Shown here: positions 12,401 to 22,113 of the stretch, piece by piece
How positions within the stretch are numbered: the first letter of the stretch is position 1
How the letters are laid out: every line of letters begins with the position of its first letter
Source of the DNA: Selaginella moellendorffii
Lineage: Eukaryota; Streptophyta; Lycopodiopsida; Selaginellales; Selaginellaceae
NCBI RefSeq assembly: GCF_000143415.4
Contig: NW_003314261.1
Location: 5,596,866-5,660,865 of the forward strand
Direction of reading: 5' to 3'
Length of the DNA: 64,000 bases
Made by a program: the position numbers and the translations under genes
The notes under the pieces: model-generated
Seen by the model: only the letters and a program-made list of their open reading frames with translations
What the model was told of the DNA's origin: nothing
Databases searched by the model: none

Positions 12401-13017
12401 CTGGCAACGCCAGTACCTGATGCGAATCAATCTCCTCGCTCCATTTTCTAACGTCCCAAGTATCCATCTGGCCGCCATGATAAATCCCCACCTTTAAACG
12501 TGTGCTTGACGATATAACGTTCGCTTGCTGCAAGAACAATGAGGTGAGGCCACACCACCGAAGATAGCAAAAGACACTAAAGAGTTACACTACCTGATCA
12601 GCAAGAGCCACAGTCGGAGTGAGAAAAACACCGATGCGCTTCTCCTCGGGCATCGAGAGACGATCCGCTAGCTTATTGAAGAGCATCGCGGCAATGTGTG
12701 TCTTCCCAGCCCCGGTCTCAAGGAAAACAATTGTGTTCTCCTTCAAAACTTTCTCAAGAACTTCCAGCTGATAGCTGCCATGCAATGCACAGAAAACGAA
12801 CAATGTGAGCGAAACTACTCGCGCTCAAGAGCAGCGCTCACCTCCTCGGCTCAAAATCCACCACAGCAGGCCTTGCAACTTGAGCAGCTGGAGCAGCGAT
12901 TATCTCGCATTTCTCAGTGACTTCGATCTTCGATTTCTTAGCCTTGGATGCCTGCTTCTCCGCCTTGCGCTTCTTACTCTTGAGAACCAGCGGATCATCT
13001 TCATCAGGAATTTCCAT
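6439..13017 (-). CDS. DCL: Dicer-like RNase III (DCL), multi-exon
   Basis: This gene encodes a plant Dicer-like endonuclease that cuts long or hairpin dsRNA into small RNAs, normally in the nucleus. The start ATG at 13017 follows an in-frame TAG 13 codons upstream and opens a Lys-rich N-terminus. Going down the minus strand there is a helicase with LETGAGKT (about 12700) and DECH (about 12270), then a C-terminal helicase with SRGRGR (about 10890). Next are a Dicer dimerisation domain (about 10790-10290) and a platform/PAZ region (about 10230-9190). RNase IIIa has LELLGD (about 8905) and DALEALIGA (about 8490). RNase IIIb has LEFIGD (about 8160) and [10 protein letters not shown] (about 7850). 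A dsRBD (about 7740-7530), small linker exons and a second dsRBD (about 6720-6450) end at TGA 6439. All RNase III acidic residues are kept. More than 20 short introns interrupt it. Two dsRBDs fit the DCL1/3/4 types; I cannot choose among them. Confidence 0.93.
6956..7298 (-). repeat. Triplicated phase-1 mini-exon inside the DCL gene
   Basis: Three consecutive small exons (about 7218-7296, 7081-7168 and 6956-7027) encode related peptides of 24-29 residues. They end ITNFSGQ, ITDCSGQ and TTDYSGQ, and each carries an E-(K/Q) and T-x-N core. Each exon begins by completing a codon whose first base is G and ends with a single G. All three are therefore symmetric phase-1 exons that can be added or skipped without shifting frame. 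They lie in the linker between the two dsRNA-binding domains. Confidence 0.75.
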
Positions 13018-13130
13018 CGCTTCCTGGCCTGCCCGGAGTGCGAGCTAATGATAATTTTTCAGGGGAAAATCGACCATGACCTAGTCTAGCCCAGAACGTA
13101 GTGGAATATTCTCCCGGAACCTTCTCTTGA

Positions 13131-14878
13131 TTAAAACACCAGTACTTGCTTTGGTACGCTCCCTTCTTTCCCCAGTGCCTTTCTCAAGGCTCTCTCGAAG
13201 TCCTCAAAACCAATCTTTTCAGTGCTGCCAGGAAGGAGAAAGAGAGCCTAGAAATTAGCAACAAGGAAGAAAGAAAGCTTACACGTATTTAAGCCTTCCT
13301 GCTTGGACAAGCTCGATCAAACTCGACGCCATCGCCACCATCTCCTCTCTCTTGTGTTCCTGGATCCATTTCTGGAGCCAAAATCCACGAAGCCGAATAT
13401 CCTGAGTGACTCGAAACTTGGTTAGTTTTTTGCGAGCACAAAAACTTTTCATTCTTTTCTCCCGTACCTTGAAGATGAATGCTGTCGTCGATACTATGAC
13501 TGGTTTCTTTGACATTCCACCATACGTGACCATTGTACCGCTGGGCCTGGAATTGTTTGGTATTTGGTTAGGACTGGAAAACCAGATTTTTACGTACGCC
13601 AGGAGCTTTAAGACGGCACCGGCAGATGCTCCACCGATGCAGTTGAGTCCCAGCTTTGGAGTCCCGCGATTAGCCTGTTTCCTCGAACTGCTTAGAGCAA
13701 TGTCTTAAGAAAGTGATAGCATGCTTACCAAGATGTCCTTGGAGCCGGGAGAATCGAACTGGCTGTCTAACACGACCTCGGTGGCGCCCAGATTCATCAG
13801 CTTTTCTTTTGCTTCTTCGATTCCCGGTCTAAAACCAAAAGAAAAATAAAGAGAAGGAACACGCATGAAAGTACGCATTGTGTTATGAAGAGTGATGAAG
13901 TTGCACGAACCTGTCACGAACGATATTTATTGTTTGTAGACCTTTCGCATGAGCAATCTGTATCACGCACTGCCCGACCATGCTCGTGGCTCCATTTTGC
14001 ACCACGACGTCCCCTGGAGCGCATAAACCATTTGAACTACCAATACAATCAGTATTTTTAGTTTCAACAAAAAACACGATCGATCTTACCTGGTTCTAGA
14101 GCAGAAAAGTCCTCGAGCATTCTGAAAGCCGTGCACGGATTGACGGAGATGGTTGCCAGGTATTCGATCGGAACATCGTCCGGAACTTTACACCAGGAAG
14201 TTTCTTCCTTGAGTACATGAGTGCTCCAAGTTCCTACAAGCGAGACTCACGAGTAAAGCTGTGGAAACACAAGACAAAAGGTCTCTACCGACACCGGAGT
14301 ACGTTGGAATCACCCAGTCACCAACACGTAAATTTTCAACGTCCGATCCAACCAGCTCAACTTTTCCAACACCTTCTCCACCAGCAATTGCCGGTGGTGT
14401 AGGCCGCATTGGGTAAACTCCTGGAACAAAAAGCACAGGAAAAAAAAAAAAGACAATGAATCGAAGGCGGGAAAAAGCTGGAAACATGAAAATTCCATAA
14501 ACCTGGGAATGAAAGCGAAAGAGAAGCGATAGATGATACGCTCTCGTCAAGAGAAGAAAAAATTCCTCTAAGCTTACTTGCCAGAAATTCCATACCTTCG
14601 ATTCTATTGATGTCCGATGGATTGATTGGCGCCGCAAGCATCTTCACACACACCTCCCGGCGATCGAGAGCACGCCCTGGAACATCCACAATCCTGGCGC
14701 CATAGCGAACAAAAATATTGCTCATCAAACAGACCGATCGAATCAATGCCTACTTGAGAACTTCATCGGGAGATCCATGGCGCTCATACACGGCAGCTCT
14801 TGCTGGCGGCGAGAAAGGAGCCGAGGAGAAGCCGCGAGTGCGAACAATCCTTGTCACATTCTTCCCGCGCCACACCAT
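13131..14878 (-). CDS. MECR: Mitochondrial enoyl-[acyl-carrier-protein] reductase (MECR/ETR1-like)
   Basis: This is a medium-chain dehydrogenase/reductase that performs the last, NADPH-dependent reduction in mitochondrial type II fatty-acid synthesis. ATG 14878 opens a basic, acid-poor leader ([18 protein letters not shown]) typical of a mitochondrial presequence. The chain continues with '[14 protein letters not shown]', '[11 protein letters not shown]', '[14 protein letters not shown]' (the Rossmann nucleotide-binding turn), '[12 protein letters not shown]' and '[15 protein letters not shown]', and ends in [10 protein letters not shown] at TAA 13131. The order and spacing match MECR rather than zinc alcohol dehydrogenases, and no zinc cysteine ligands are seen. 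About nine short introns are present. The stop lies only 113 bp upstream of the Dicer-like start codon on the same strand, so the Dicer promoter must overlap this gene's 3' end. Confidence 0.88.
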
Positions 14879-15089
14879 AGCTACTAAAACCCTAAGAGAA
14901 AGGGTTTAAACGAGATAGACCTTAGTTGAAGCAAGCAAATGATAGATTTTAGATGGTTTCTCAATACAAGAACTTATGCAAATAATTTTCTTTTCTTTTC
15001 CCGCAATATGTGTAGTGGTGAGGAGTGGAACTCTTTGCTCTTGTTGTCAGCATATCAATCATTAGTGTCACCGAAACTCCATCGAAATA

Positions 15090-16648
15090 TCACTTGGACG
15101 CCGCTGGCGAAGATCTGGAGCTCACTTTGGACGGGCCATTCGCCAAGATCTTCGCTCCCTCGGGAGAGTTGATATCCGACCAAGCATCGATCCATTGCAC
15201 CATGGCATCCGCGAGCTTGGCGAAGTAAGGATCCACGCCGTTAAGCTTGTCCTTGACTTGCTTGGCGAGCTCGATGTAGCAGTGCTCCACAGTGGTGCAC
15301 TCCTTTGGGAGGCTCACCTTCTGGAAGAAGGGGATGATCTCCTCCTGCCAGAAGATCCCCTTGTACTCCTTCTTGAGGTTGACGAAGGGATTGCTCGCCT
15401 TGCTGTGCCAAATGTAAGGCAGGCCGGTCTTGACACCATAGCCAAGATGATCACAGATCACCTGTGTAAAAAGCAGAAAAATGCGGTAAAGCTCTTCGAT
15501 CTGCCTAACTCAAGGACAAAAAGAGATTTTTTGCATACCTTGGCACACCATCCGGCCCACATATCGTCGTAGCGACCAATTGGCTGGCCGTCACCCATGA
15601 GACCGAAGTACATAGCCGGCCCAATGAGCTCCCGGTTGAATCCCAAATTCATCCCACACATTGGAAACAAAGTTCCCTTGGGAATCGTCATCACAGCGTC
15701 CACGTATCTGTAAAGCGGATCTTACATCAGTGACAACGATACGGAAAGGAAAGAACAGATCGCGATCAGAAAAAAAGCTACCTTGTGTTCCTTTCAGCTG
15801 GCTTTACTAGCTGCGTAGGAGCATCGTAATCCGGAATGTTGAGCCAGAGGCCGTGGGAGATGGCCGTCGTCACCCCCTCGCGAAGGCTGAAAGGATAGCC
15901 TCGGACGAAATCGGTGCCTTCGCGGTATGGATCATACAACGTGTTGAAGAAGTACGGCGTCGAAGGGCTCAGCAAATTCTTGATGTGCTGCTCCAGAGCG
16001 TTGATATCCTTGCCGGAAGGATCCTTGGCAACCTGGGAAACATCAGATCTCACCGAGTTAGCTCCAAAAAGAGATTCTGTCTACCAGCAAGGCACCAACA
16101 AACCAAAAAACTCGACTGTGCACCTAACTTAGCTGCAAGGAAAAATGCAGGAAGCCCGGATCTAGACAGCCACCAAACAGATCTAAGACTAAAGCGCTCA
16201 AGTGACCCCATCGACAGATCTATGGCACAGCCACCGAGATCTGAAAACTAATCCCAATTCTCATCAGCAGCATTGCCGAGGAGTCGTAAGATCTCAAAAA
16301 CCAAGAAGGATAAAAAGACCAAAACTGGAAGAGTGAAGAGATCCAACTTACAAAACAATCGTCATCAATGGTGTAGATGTACTTCTTCTTGGAAACCATG
16401 AAGCCAAAGCAGCGGCAGGCGCTATCCTTGAAGGAGATGCACGAAGCCTTGGCGCCCAGGACGCGATTGATGTCATTGCGGTTGTAGAGCTCGTAATCGA
16501 AGCCCTCGGGCACCTTGATCGTCTTGCTGGGATCCCCGTCCTGGACGATGATCAGATGGTAGGGCTGGAAGAAGGGCCGCCACATCTCCAGGAAATCCAG
16601 GTTTCGGATCGTGGGGATGACGATGTCGAGCTCATCCTTGAGCGCCAT
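15090..16648 (-). CDS. RGP: UDP-arabinopyranose mutase / reversibly glycosylated polypeptide
   Basis: This enzyme interconverts UDP-arabinopyranose and UDP-arabinofuranose for cell-wall polysaccharide synthesis at the cytosolic face of the Golgi. Four exons are clear. The first (16648-16352) encodes [13 protein letters not shown] and the DDDC nucleotide-sugar motif. After an unusually long 319-nt intron, exon 2 (from 16032) encodes '[20 protein letters not shown]', which includes the region of the arginine known to be autoglycosylated in the family. Exon 3 encodes '[16 protein letters not shown]', and exon 4 encodes '[13 protein letters not shown]' and ends SPAASK at 15090. Total length is close to the usual 350-360 residues. 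Acceptors and donors are canonical, and DDDCF joins VAKDPSG without a frame break. The start is followed directly by the conserved family N-terminus. Confidence 0.95.
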
Positions 16649-17195
16649 GGCCGCCTCTGCCGCTGCCGCTGCCGCCGCCTGCTCAATCGATCGATCCGGC
16701 GCGAGAAGTCGCCGCCAAGAGAGCGCAGATCTGGGAGGGAGAGGAATAAATGACCTAGGTAGCAGTGGGGACGAATTCGGCTGCTCCCTCCTCAGATTCT
16801 ATTTACTCGGCTAAAAATGTTGACCGGCATATTCCAAGAGCATCCGATCGGGGGATATTCTCGCCGTATGCCAGTCACAGGTAGAAGGAAGGAGTTGCGA
16901 GGACCGATCGTGTTGTGCCAGTTCAATGCTGGAAGCGTGTGTTGTTGTTTAGCTACTTATTTTAGGGTTCTTGGACAGCGAGACAGGCGAAATTTTCTTC
17001 TTCGGTCGTTTGATCCGGACAGGGGAATGGGGCCACCACAGGAAGCGCGTTGCGGCACGCCAGCGTGCGGGCAAAGGCGGACGTCCTCATCGCGCGGTTC
17101 CGCGATTGGTCGATCGATCGATTCTTGATTTTGATTGTGCTCTGTCTCCCTAGGGCTTATGGCGGCTTGTTAGGGCTCGTCGGCTCTCTCTCGCA
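16649..17195. promoter_or_regulatory. Divergent intergenic region, RGP / J-protein
   Basis: The 547 bp separate the start codons of two divergent genes and must hold both 5' UTRs and promoters. A GC-rich Ala-type triplet run (about 16657-16680) lies immediately before the RGP start and would be its 5' UTR. I see no further feature I can name. Confidence 0.4.
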
Positions 17196-18648
17196 ATGGC
17201 GGCAGCTCCAGCGCTGCTCGTCTTCCTCCTCGTCTTTGCCGGATCGCTCTCGACCGCGCGAGCGATTTACTGCGGCGACGATGATTGCTACGATCTCCTC
17301 GGGTAAGCATAATGTAGTAGGATCAGATCCATCCATAGTGGTTTTTCTTTCTTCTTTCGTTTGTTACAACGAAATTCTTTTCTTTCAGTGTAACACAGGC
17401 TGCTACTGGAGCCGAGATCAAGAAGGCTTACTACAAGCTCTCACTCAAATAGTAGGTGTGCTTCTCCGGTTTTTTCTTTTCAGCAGAGTTTCGGCTAACG
17501 CCACGCATTCCCGCAGTCATCCTGATAAGAATCCAGATCCAGATGCAAAGAAGCTCTTTGTGAAGATTGCCACTGCGTATGAGGTATGCCATGGTCGTGT
17601 TTCTGTTGTTTTCTCAAGCTGCGAACTTTTCTTTCAGATACTCAAAGACGATGTCAAGCGAGAGCAATACGATTACGCTATCGCGCATCCTGAACAGGTG
17701 AATCTCTTACGTTTTTCTCTTGAACTTCCATGAACGAACTGCTGCCATTTACTGTGACAGTTTTTCTACAACACTGCTCGCTACTATCAAGCATACTATG
17801 GACCTCAAGCGGTAAGGCAATCTAATCACTTTCTTTTGTCAAATTGTGTCAACGGAAACACTTTTGTCAGGACCTGAGAATCGTCTTCGCCGGCCTACTT
17901 GTGATTTTGTCGGTCTTCCAGTATGGAAACCAGTGGACTAGGTACAAACAGGTATCTAAAAACTCGATTCTTTTGTTTCTTTCTCTTAGTGGGGGCTGTG
18001 CGGAGTAGATGATGGAACTTGTGAAGCAAACTCCAGCCTACAAAAACCGGTTGAAAGCATTGGAGCTGGAAAGAGGTGGCAGCACGAACAATAAGAAGAA
18101 AAGCAGCAAAACAAAGAGGTAACACATGCAGACACTTACGATATGCGTGGGCAAACTTGCGTTGTTTTTCTTTCCAGGGAGGATGCATCGAAGGAGATTA
18201 GTGAATCCCTGGAGCTGCACGTTGAAGGCATCGAGAGGCCATCTGTCTGGACATTGATTGCCGTTCGCTTCCTTCTGCTTCCTTACGCCTGCGGAAAGGT
18301 TTTTCTCCTCTTTTTTTCTGATTTGTTCTCTGACAAAACAAGCTGTTCGTTTGCAGTTGGCACTGTGGCAACTGCGATGGCTGTGGAGATATCAAGTGAA
18401 AAAGCTGGATCTTGCCTGGGACGACGCTGCATATCTCACCCGGCGCAGCCTAGGAATGCATTCAAAGGCCTGGAACAGCATGAGTAAGCCAGGCAAAACC
18501 GCCCTTTTATCATTTCTTTTGACCATTTCTCGCTGTATTTCCAGACGAACTCTCCAAGGAACAGCTCGTCTCGAAGCACTTGTGGATACGAGAAAACATG
18601 GAAGAATTTAGAACCGAAACGAGGAGAGAGTCAAGGCGCAGGCGATGA
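17196..18648 (+). CDS. ER membrane J-domain protein (DNAJC25 / plant DnaJ C50-like)
   Basis: This is an Hsp70 co-chaperone anchored in the ER membrane. ATG 17196 begins a hydrophobic signal (AAAPALLVFLLVFAGSLSTARA), followed by 'IYCGDDDCYDLLG', the luminal start typical of this family. The J domain follows with an HPD motif in YHPDKNPD, whose Tyr codon is split by an intron (TA|T). Next come 'DVKREQYDYAIAHPEQ' and a transmembrane helix near 'VFAGLLVILSVFQYG'. A Lys-rich linker, a second hydrophobic stretch ('LIAVRFLLLPYACGK') and a basic C-terminus ending in RESRRRR close the protein. The eight or so introns are 50-65 nt with clean GT-AG ends. The predicted layout (signal, J domain, two membrane spans) matches DNAJC25 relatives. 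The client is unknown. Confidence 0.9.
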
Positions 18649-19012
18649 CAAATCTCTTTTGTTTTCGTCGATAAGAGCGTTGTTTTGTTTTGTTTATCAA
18701 GATTCTTGACGTTGATCGACAAAAGATGCGAAAGAAGAGAGAGACCTTAAAACAATGTTATTAACAGCAGAGAAAAGCCACACAACTCCAATTAATAGAT
18801 TTAAAAAGAAGTAAAGAAAAATAAAAATGTGCCTAGCAGAAGGGGGACGAGGAAGGGAGAAACCACCCTACGATGAATAAATACTCCACCACTTTTGGAC
18901 GGGTAAACCTGTGTGTAATGTGATGATGAGACGATGATCTTGTAGAAGCCGAGCACTGATCTTTCTCCTTTTCCCTGTTTTTCTTTGTTCGAATTCCTGT
19001 GTTCTTCGCCTT
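18649..19012. other. Convergent 3' UTR region
   Basis: The 364 bp lie between the stop codons of the J-protein and the A20/AN1 gene. AT-rich 'aataaaaatg' and 'gaataaatac' tracts could serve as polyadenylation signals in both directions. No gene is present. Confidence 0.4.
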
Positions 19013-19651
19013 TCAGATCTTGTCGATCTTGTCCGCCTTCACCACCGGGTTCGCCTTTGCAATCGCGTCCCTCCCCACGGACTTGTAGTCGTATGTGCAA
19101 TTGTGCTTGTCCGAGTAGCGATGGAGAGCGCAGTAGACGTTGCCGCAGCGGCAATTGAATCCCGTCAATCCCACCCTCTTGTTGCAAGCATTGCAGCGAT
19201 TCGGCGGTCGCGAGCCGGATGCCTCCGGGGAAGTCACCAAGGCATCAGCCACGCCGTCACCGGACGAGGGATTCATCTCGGAAGAAGTAGTCACAGCCTC
19301 TGGTAAAACGATCTGCTCGTCCAGTGCCACGCCTTGATCCATGCCAGTAGCGTTGGCGGTGGCGGTGGTGGCGGCGGCGATGGTGGCGGCGGTGGTGGCG
19401 GCGGCGGCTGTAGCGGCGGAAGAATTGTTGTTGGCGTTGGTGTTGTTGATGAGGAGCGGTAGCTGCTCTAGCGCGTTCTTGGCGGTGGACACCTTGGCCT
19501 GTGACAGAACCACGTCCCGGTAGCACTTGGAGCACAGATTCATCGTCGCCTTGCTGCCAAAGAAGCCGCAATTGTTGGCGCACAGAATCGGGCCCTCGGG
19601 TGGCTGGCACCCCGTCTCGTCCTGGTCACACTTCCAGCTCTCCTGTGCCAT
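19013..19651 (-). CDS. A20/AN1 zinc-finger stress-associated protein (SAP)
   Basis: This is an intronless SAP. Such proteins are stress-induced and bind ubiquitin chains through the A20 finger. ATG 19651 gives MAQESWKCDQDETGC; the frame stays open upstream but has no ATG there. The A20 finger spans CANNCGFFGSKATMNLCSKCYRD, and the AN1 finger is near the C-terminus (CNACNKRVGLTGFNC, CGNVYCALHRYSDKHNC). All expected Cys and His ligands are present. The C-terminus 'AIAKANPVVKADKIDKI' is the family signature. The linker between fingers is unusually rich in Ala, Thr and Asn, because (GGC/GGT)-type triplets have expanded at about 19354-19440. The gene is divergent from eIF4A-III with a 760-bp gap. 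Confidence 0.93.
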   Translation of the reverse strand: MAQESWKCDQDETGCQPPEGPILCANNCGFFGSKATMNLCSKCYRDVVLSQAKVSTAKNALEQLPLLINNTNANNNSSAATAAAATTAATIAAATTATANATGMDQGVALDEQIVLPEAVTTSSEMNPSSGDGVADALVTSPEASGSRPPNRCNACNKRVGLTGFNCRCGNVYCALHRYSDKHNCTYDYKSVGRDAIAKANPVVKADKIDKI

Positions 19652-20238
19652 CGATCCCACAGGGAAGGAAGCGCTGCTGCTTCTGCTACCACTGCTACTG
19701 CTGCTGCTGCTGTTCCATCCCTCGATCCAGTTGAAGCTACCACCAATCAATTCTCCTCTCGACGTCTCACTCCCAATTCACGAGGTCGAATGCGTGGGAC
19801 ATCGCTGCGGCGAATGCGTGGGTTAGTTCCAAGGAACCTTTGAGCTCCACACAGCAAGGAAAAAGAGGAAAAAACAACAAAGAACAAAAAAAAACCTAAG
19901 CACCACAAACAGTTACCAAAAAAATGCAAGACAAAGCGGTGCAATCCACCTCGCAATTCACAAATCTCTGGGACTGGAGCGGCGAGTACCTGGCGCGGAT
20001 CTCTCGGGCGGCGCCGCGGCGGAATGGATCGCTGGCGCGCCGCTGGTGGGGGCGCGACTGGAAGAATCCTCTGGCGCCAGAGCAATCTCCAAACCCTAGG
20101 GCGCGGGCGCGCGCGCTGGCGACGACGACGAGGAAACCCTTGCCCTTGCCCTGGCTATGGCGAATGGAGACGCAAACAAGTAGCCAAGCATATATGAAAG
20201 AAAGCAGTCTTTTTAGAGGGGAGGGGCATTCTTTCAAT

Positions 20239-20271
20239 ACGTGGCATGGGCGGCCATGCTGACTCAGCATG
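20239..20271. promoter_or_regulatory. ACGTGGC element and 17-bp palindrome CATGCTGACTCAGCATG
   Basis: ACGTGGC at 20239-20245 matches the ABRE core bound by plant bZIP factors. Ten bases later, 20255-20271 is a perfect palindrome centred on TGACTCA, the GCN4/AP-1-type bZIP site flanked by extended arms. The pair sits about 140 bp from the eIF4A-III start and 600 bp from the stress-protein start. Function is inferred from motif identity only. Confidence 0.4.
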
Positions 20272-20333
20272 CTCGATCGGAGGGGCGCCGATTCCTGACC
20301 GTTGGATCGTCCGGCATATTCCGCTTGGCTGTG

Positions 20334-20352
20334 CCGTCAGTTATCCTGACGG
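20334..20352. promoter_or_regulatory. Inverted repeat CCGTCAG-ttatc-CTGACGG
   Basis: Perfect 7-bp arms around a 5-bp spacer lie 60 bp upstream of the eIF4A-III start codon. It could be a protein-binding site or a hairpin in the 5' leader. No assignment is possible. Confidence 0.35.
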
Positions 20353-20411
20353 AATGTTCGTCTCCCTATTTAGGGCTTTTGGTTGTGGCTAGGGTTCCTC
20401 CGAGCTAGGTC

Positions 20412-21966
20412 ATGGCGGCGGTGCGGCGCGGCGGGAACGAAGATGGCGACCAGCACGTCGTCTTCGAGACGAGCGCCGGCGTCGAGGCGATCACGCAGTT
20501 TGAGAAGATGGGGATCAACGAGAGCCTTCTCAGAGGTGTGTTTGAGTATGGATTCGAGCGGCCGTCGGCGATCCAGCAGAGGGCGCTCATTCCGATCATG
20601 AGGGGCCGGGATGTCATAGCTCAAGCGCAATCCGGCACAGGCAAGACATCCATGATCGGCATTGCGGTGAATCAGCTCATTGACACTAGCGTGAGAGAGT
20701 AAGCTCTTTTTTCGCTTTTCTTGCGGGCAAGAGCTAAAAAATCCGATTTTTTCAGGGTCCAAGCGCTAGTTCTCTCGCCGACACGCGAGCTTGCCGACCA
20801 GACTGCCAAGGTCGTTCTAACACTGGGCAGCCACATGAACGTTCAAGCTCATACGTGTATCGGCGGTAAGAGTTTTAGCGAAGACATTAGAAAGCTCGAG
20901 CACGGAGTTCATGTCGTGTCTGGAACCCCGGGTCGTGTCTACGACATGCTCAAGCGCCGGACTTTCAGGACGAGACACGTCAAGATTTTAGTTCTGGTGC
21001 GTAAGTTTCTCTTTTCTTATTTATGGGTCTCATGCTTTTTGTGCTGCTTTCCAGGACGAATCAGATGAAATGCTCAGCAGGGGATTCAAAGAGCAAATCA
21101 TCGATTGCTATCGCTACTTACCTCCGGATCTACAAGTTTGTATTTTTTCCTTTTTCGTCCATTTAGTTGGCGTGCTAATCGCTTTTTCCTGCGCACAGGT
21201 GGTCCTTGTTTCCGCTACTCTACCGCATGAGATTCTTGAGATGACCAACAAGTTCATGACTGATCCTGTTCGCATCCTTGTCAAACGTGATGAGTTGACG
21301 CTAGAGGTGAGCCCGATTGCGAAAGTCCAGATATTTATTCATGGCATCTTGCGCAGGGAATCAAGCAGTTCTTCGTGGCTGTCGAGAAGGAGGAGTGGAA
21401 GTTTGACACGCTGTGCGACCTCTACGACACACTCACCATTACCCAGGCCGTGATCTTTTGCAACACGAAAAGGAAGGTGGAGTGGCTGTCGGAGAAGATG
21501 CGGAGCAGCAACTTTACCGTGTCGTCGATGCACGGAGAGATGCCGCAGAAAGAAAGGGATACCATCATGAAGGAGTTTCGTGAGGGACAAACGCGGGTGC
21601 TCATCACAACCGATGTCTGGGCTCGGGGTCTGGATGTACAACAGGTATGCGTGTGTTCTTCGAGTCTTTCTTTCGTTTCCTCTATGGGATTTAACTTCTT
21701 TTCGTTTCCCAGGTCTCTCTGGTGATCAACTACGATCTTCCAAACAGCCGAGAGTTGTACATTCACAGGATTGGACGCTCTGGACGGTTCGGCAGAAAGG
21801 TAGTTTTACACAGGCCAAAGATTACAGATCATTACTCACACCATTGTTGCAGGGAGTAGCGATCAATTTCGTGAAGAACGATGACATTCGAATCCTCCGA
21901 GATATCGAGCAATACTACAGCACACAAGTCGATGAAATGCCAATGAATGTGGCCGACTTGATATGA
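20412..21966 (+). CDS. EIF4A3: Eukaryotic initiation factor 4A-III (exon-junction-complex DEAD-box helicase)
   Basis: This ATP-dependent RNA clamp is the anchor of the exon junction complex. It is loaded upstream of spliced junctions and required for nonsense-mediated decay. Motifs in order are the Q motif '[13 protein letters not shown]', motif I AQSGTGKT, 'PTRELA', 'GTPGR', motif II DESD, motif III SAT, '[13 protein letters not shown]', 'ARGLDVQQ' and motif [15 protein letters not shown]. The end is '[16 protein letters not shown]', the invariant eIF4A-III C-terminus. DESD in place of DEAD is normal for plant eIF4A-III. Seven or so exons are joined by 50-70 nt introns. Length is close to the usual 400-410 residues. 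It is divergently placed to the SAP gene and followed after 147 bp by the TPR gene. Confidence 0.97.
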
Positions 21967-22113
21967 GCGAGGCGAAAGAAGCTTACACTACTTTAACAAA
22001 CTGGGCTTCCTCTCTTTTGTAATTTTACTGTGAAGAATTTTGTACTAGTTAGAGCTAAAGAAAATTTTGGAAAGGCTTTGTGTGTGGCCGTTAAGGCGCT
22101 AGGGTTTGTGGGA

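Larger units (their letters stand above)
19652..20411. promoter_or_regulatory. Divergent intergenic region, SAP / eIF4A-III
   Basis: This must hold both promoters and 5' leaders. A CTG/CAG-type triplet tract lies at about 19685-19715 in the SAP leader. Two palindromes and an ACGTGGC element are described separately. Confidence 0.45.

Noticed and set aside
19652-19750. N-terminal extension of the A20/AN1 protein
   Set aside because: The frame is open upstream but has no ATG; its Ser-rich run comes from a triplet repeat, and MAQES matches the family start.
21055-21070. DESD in place of DEAD in eIF4A-III as a possible inactivating change
   Set aside because: DESD is the normal sequence in plant eIF4A-III, and the other motifs are intact.
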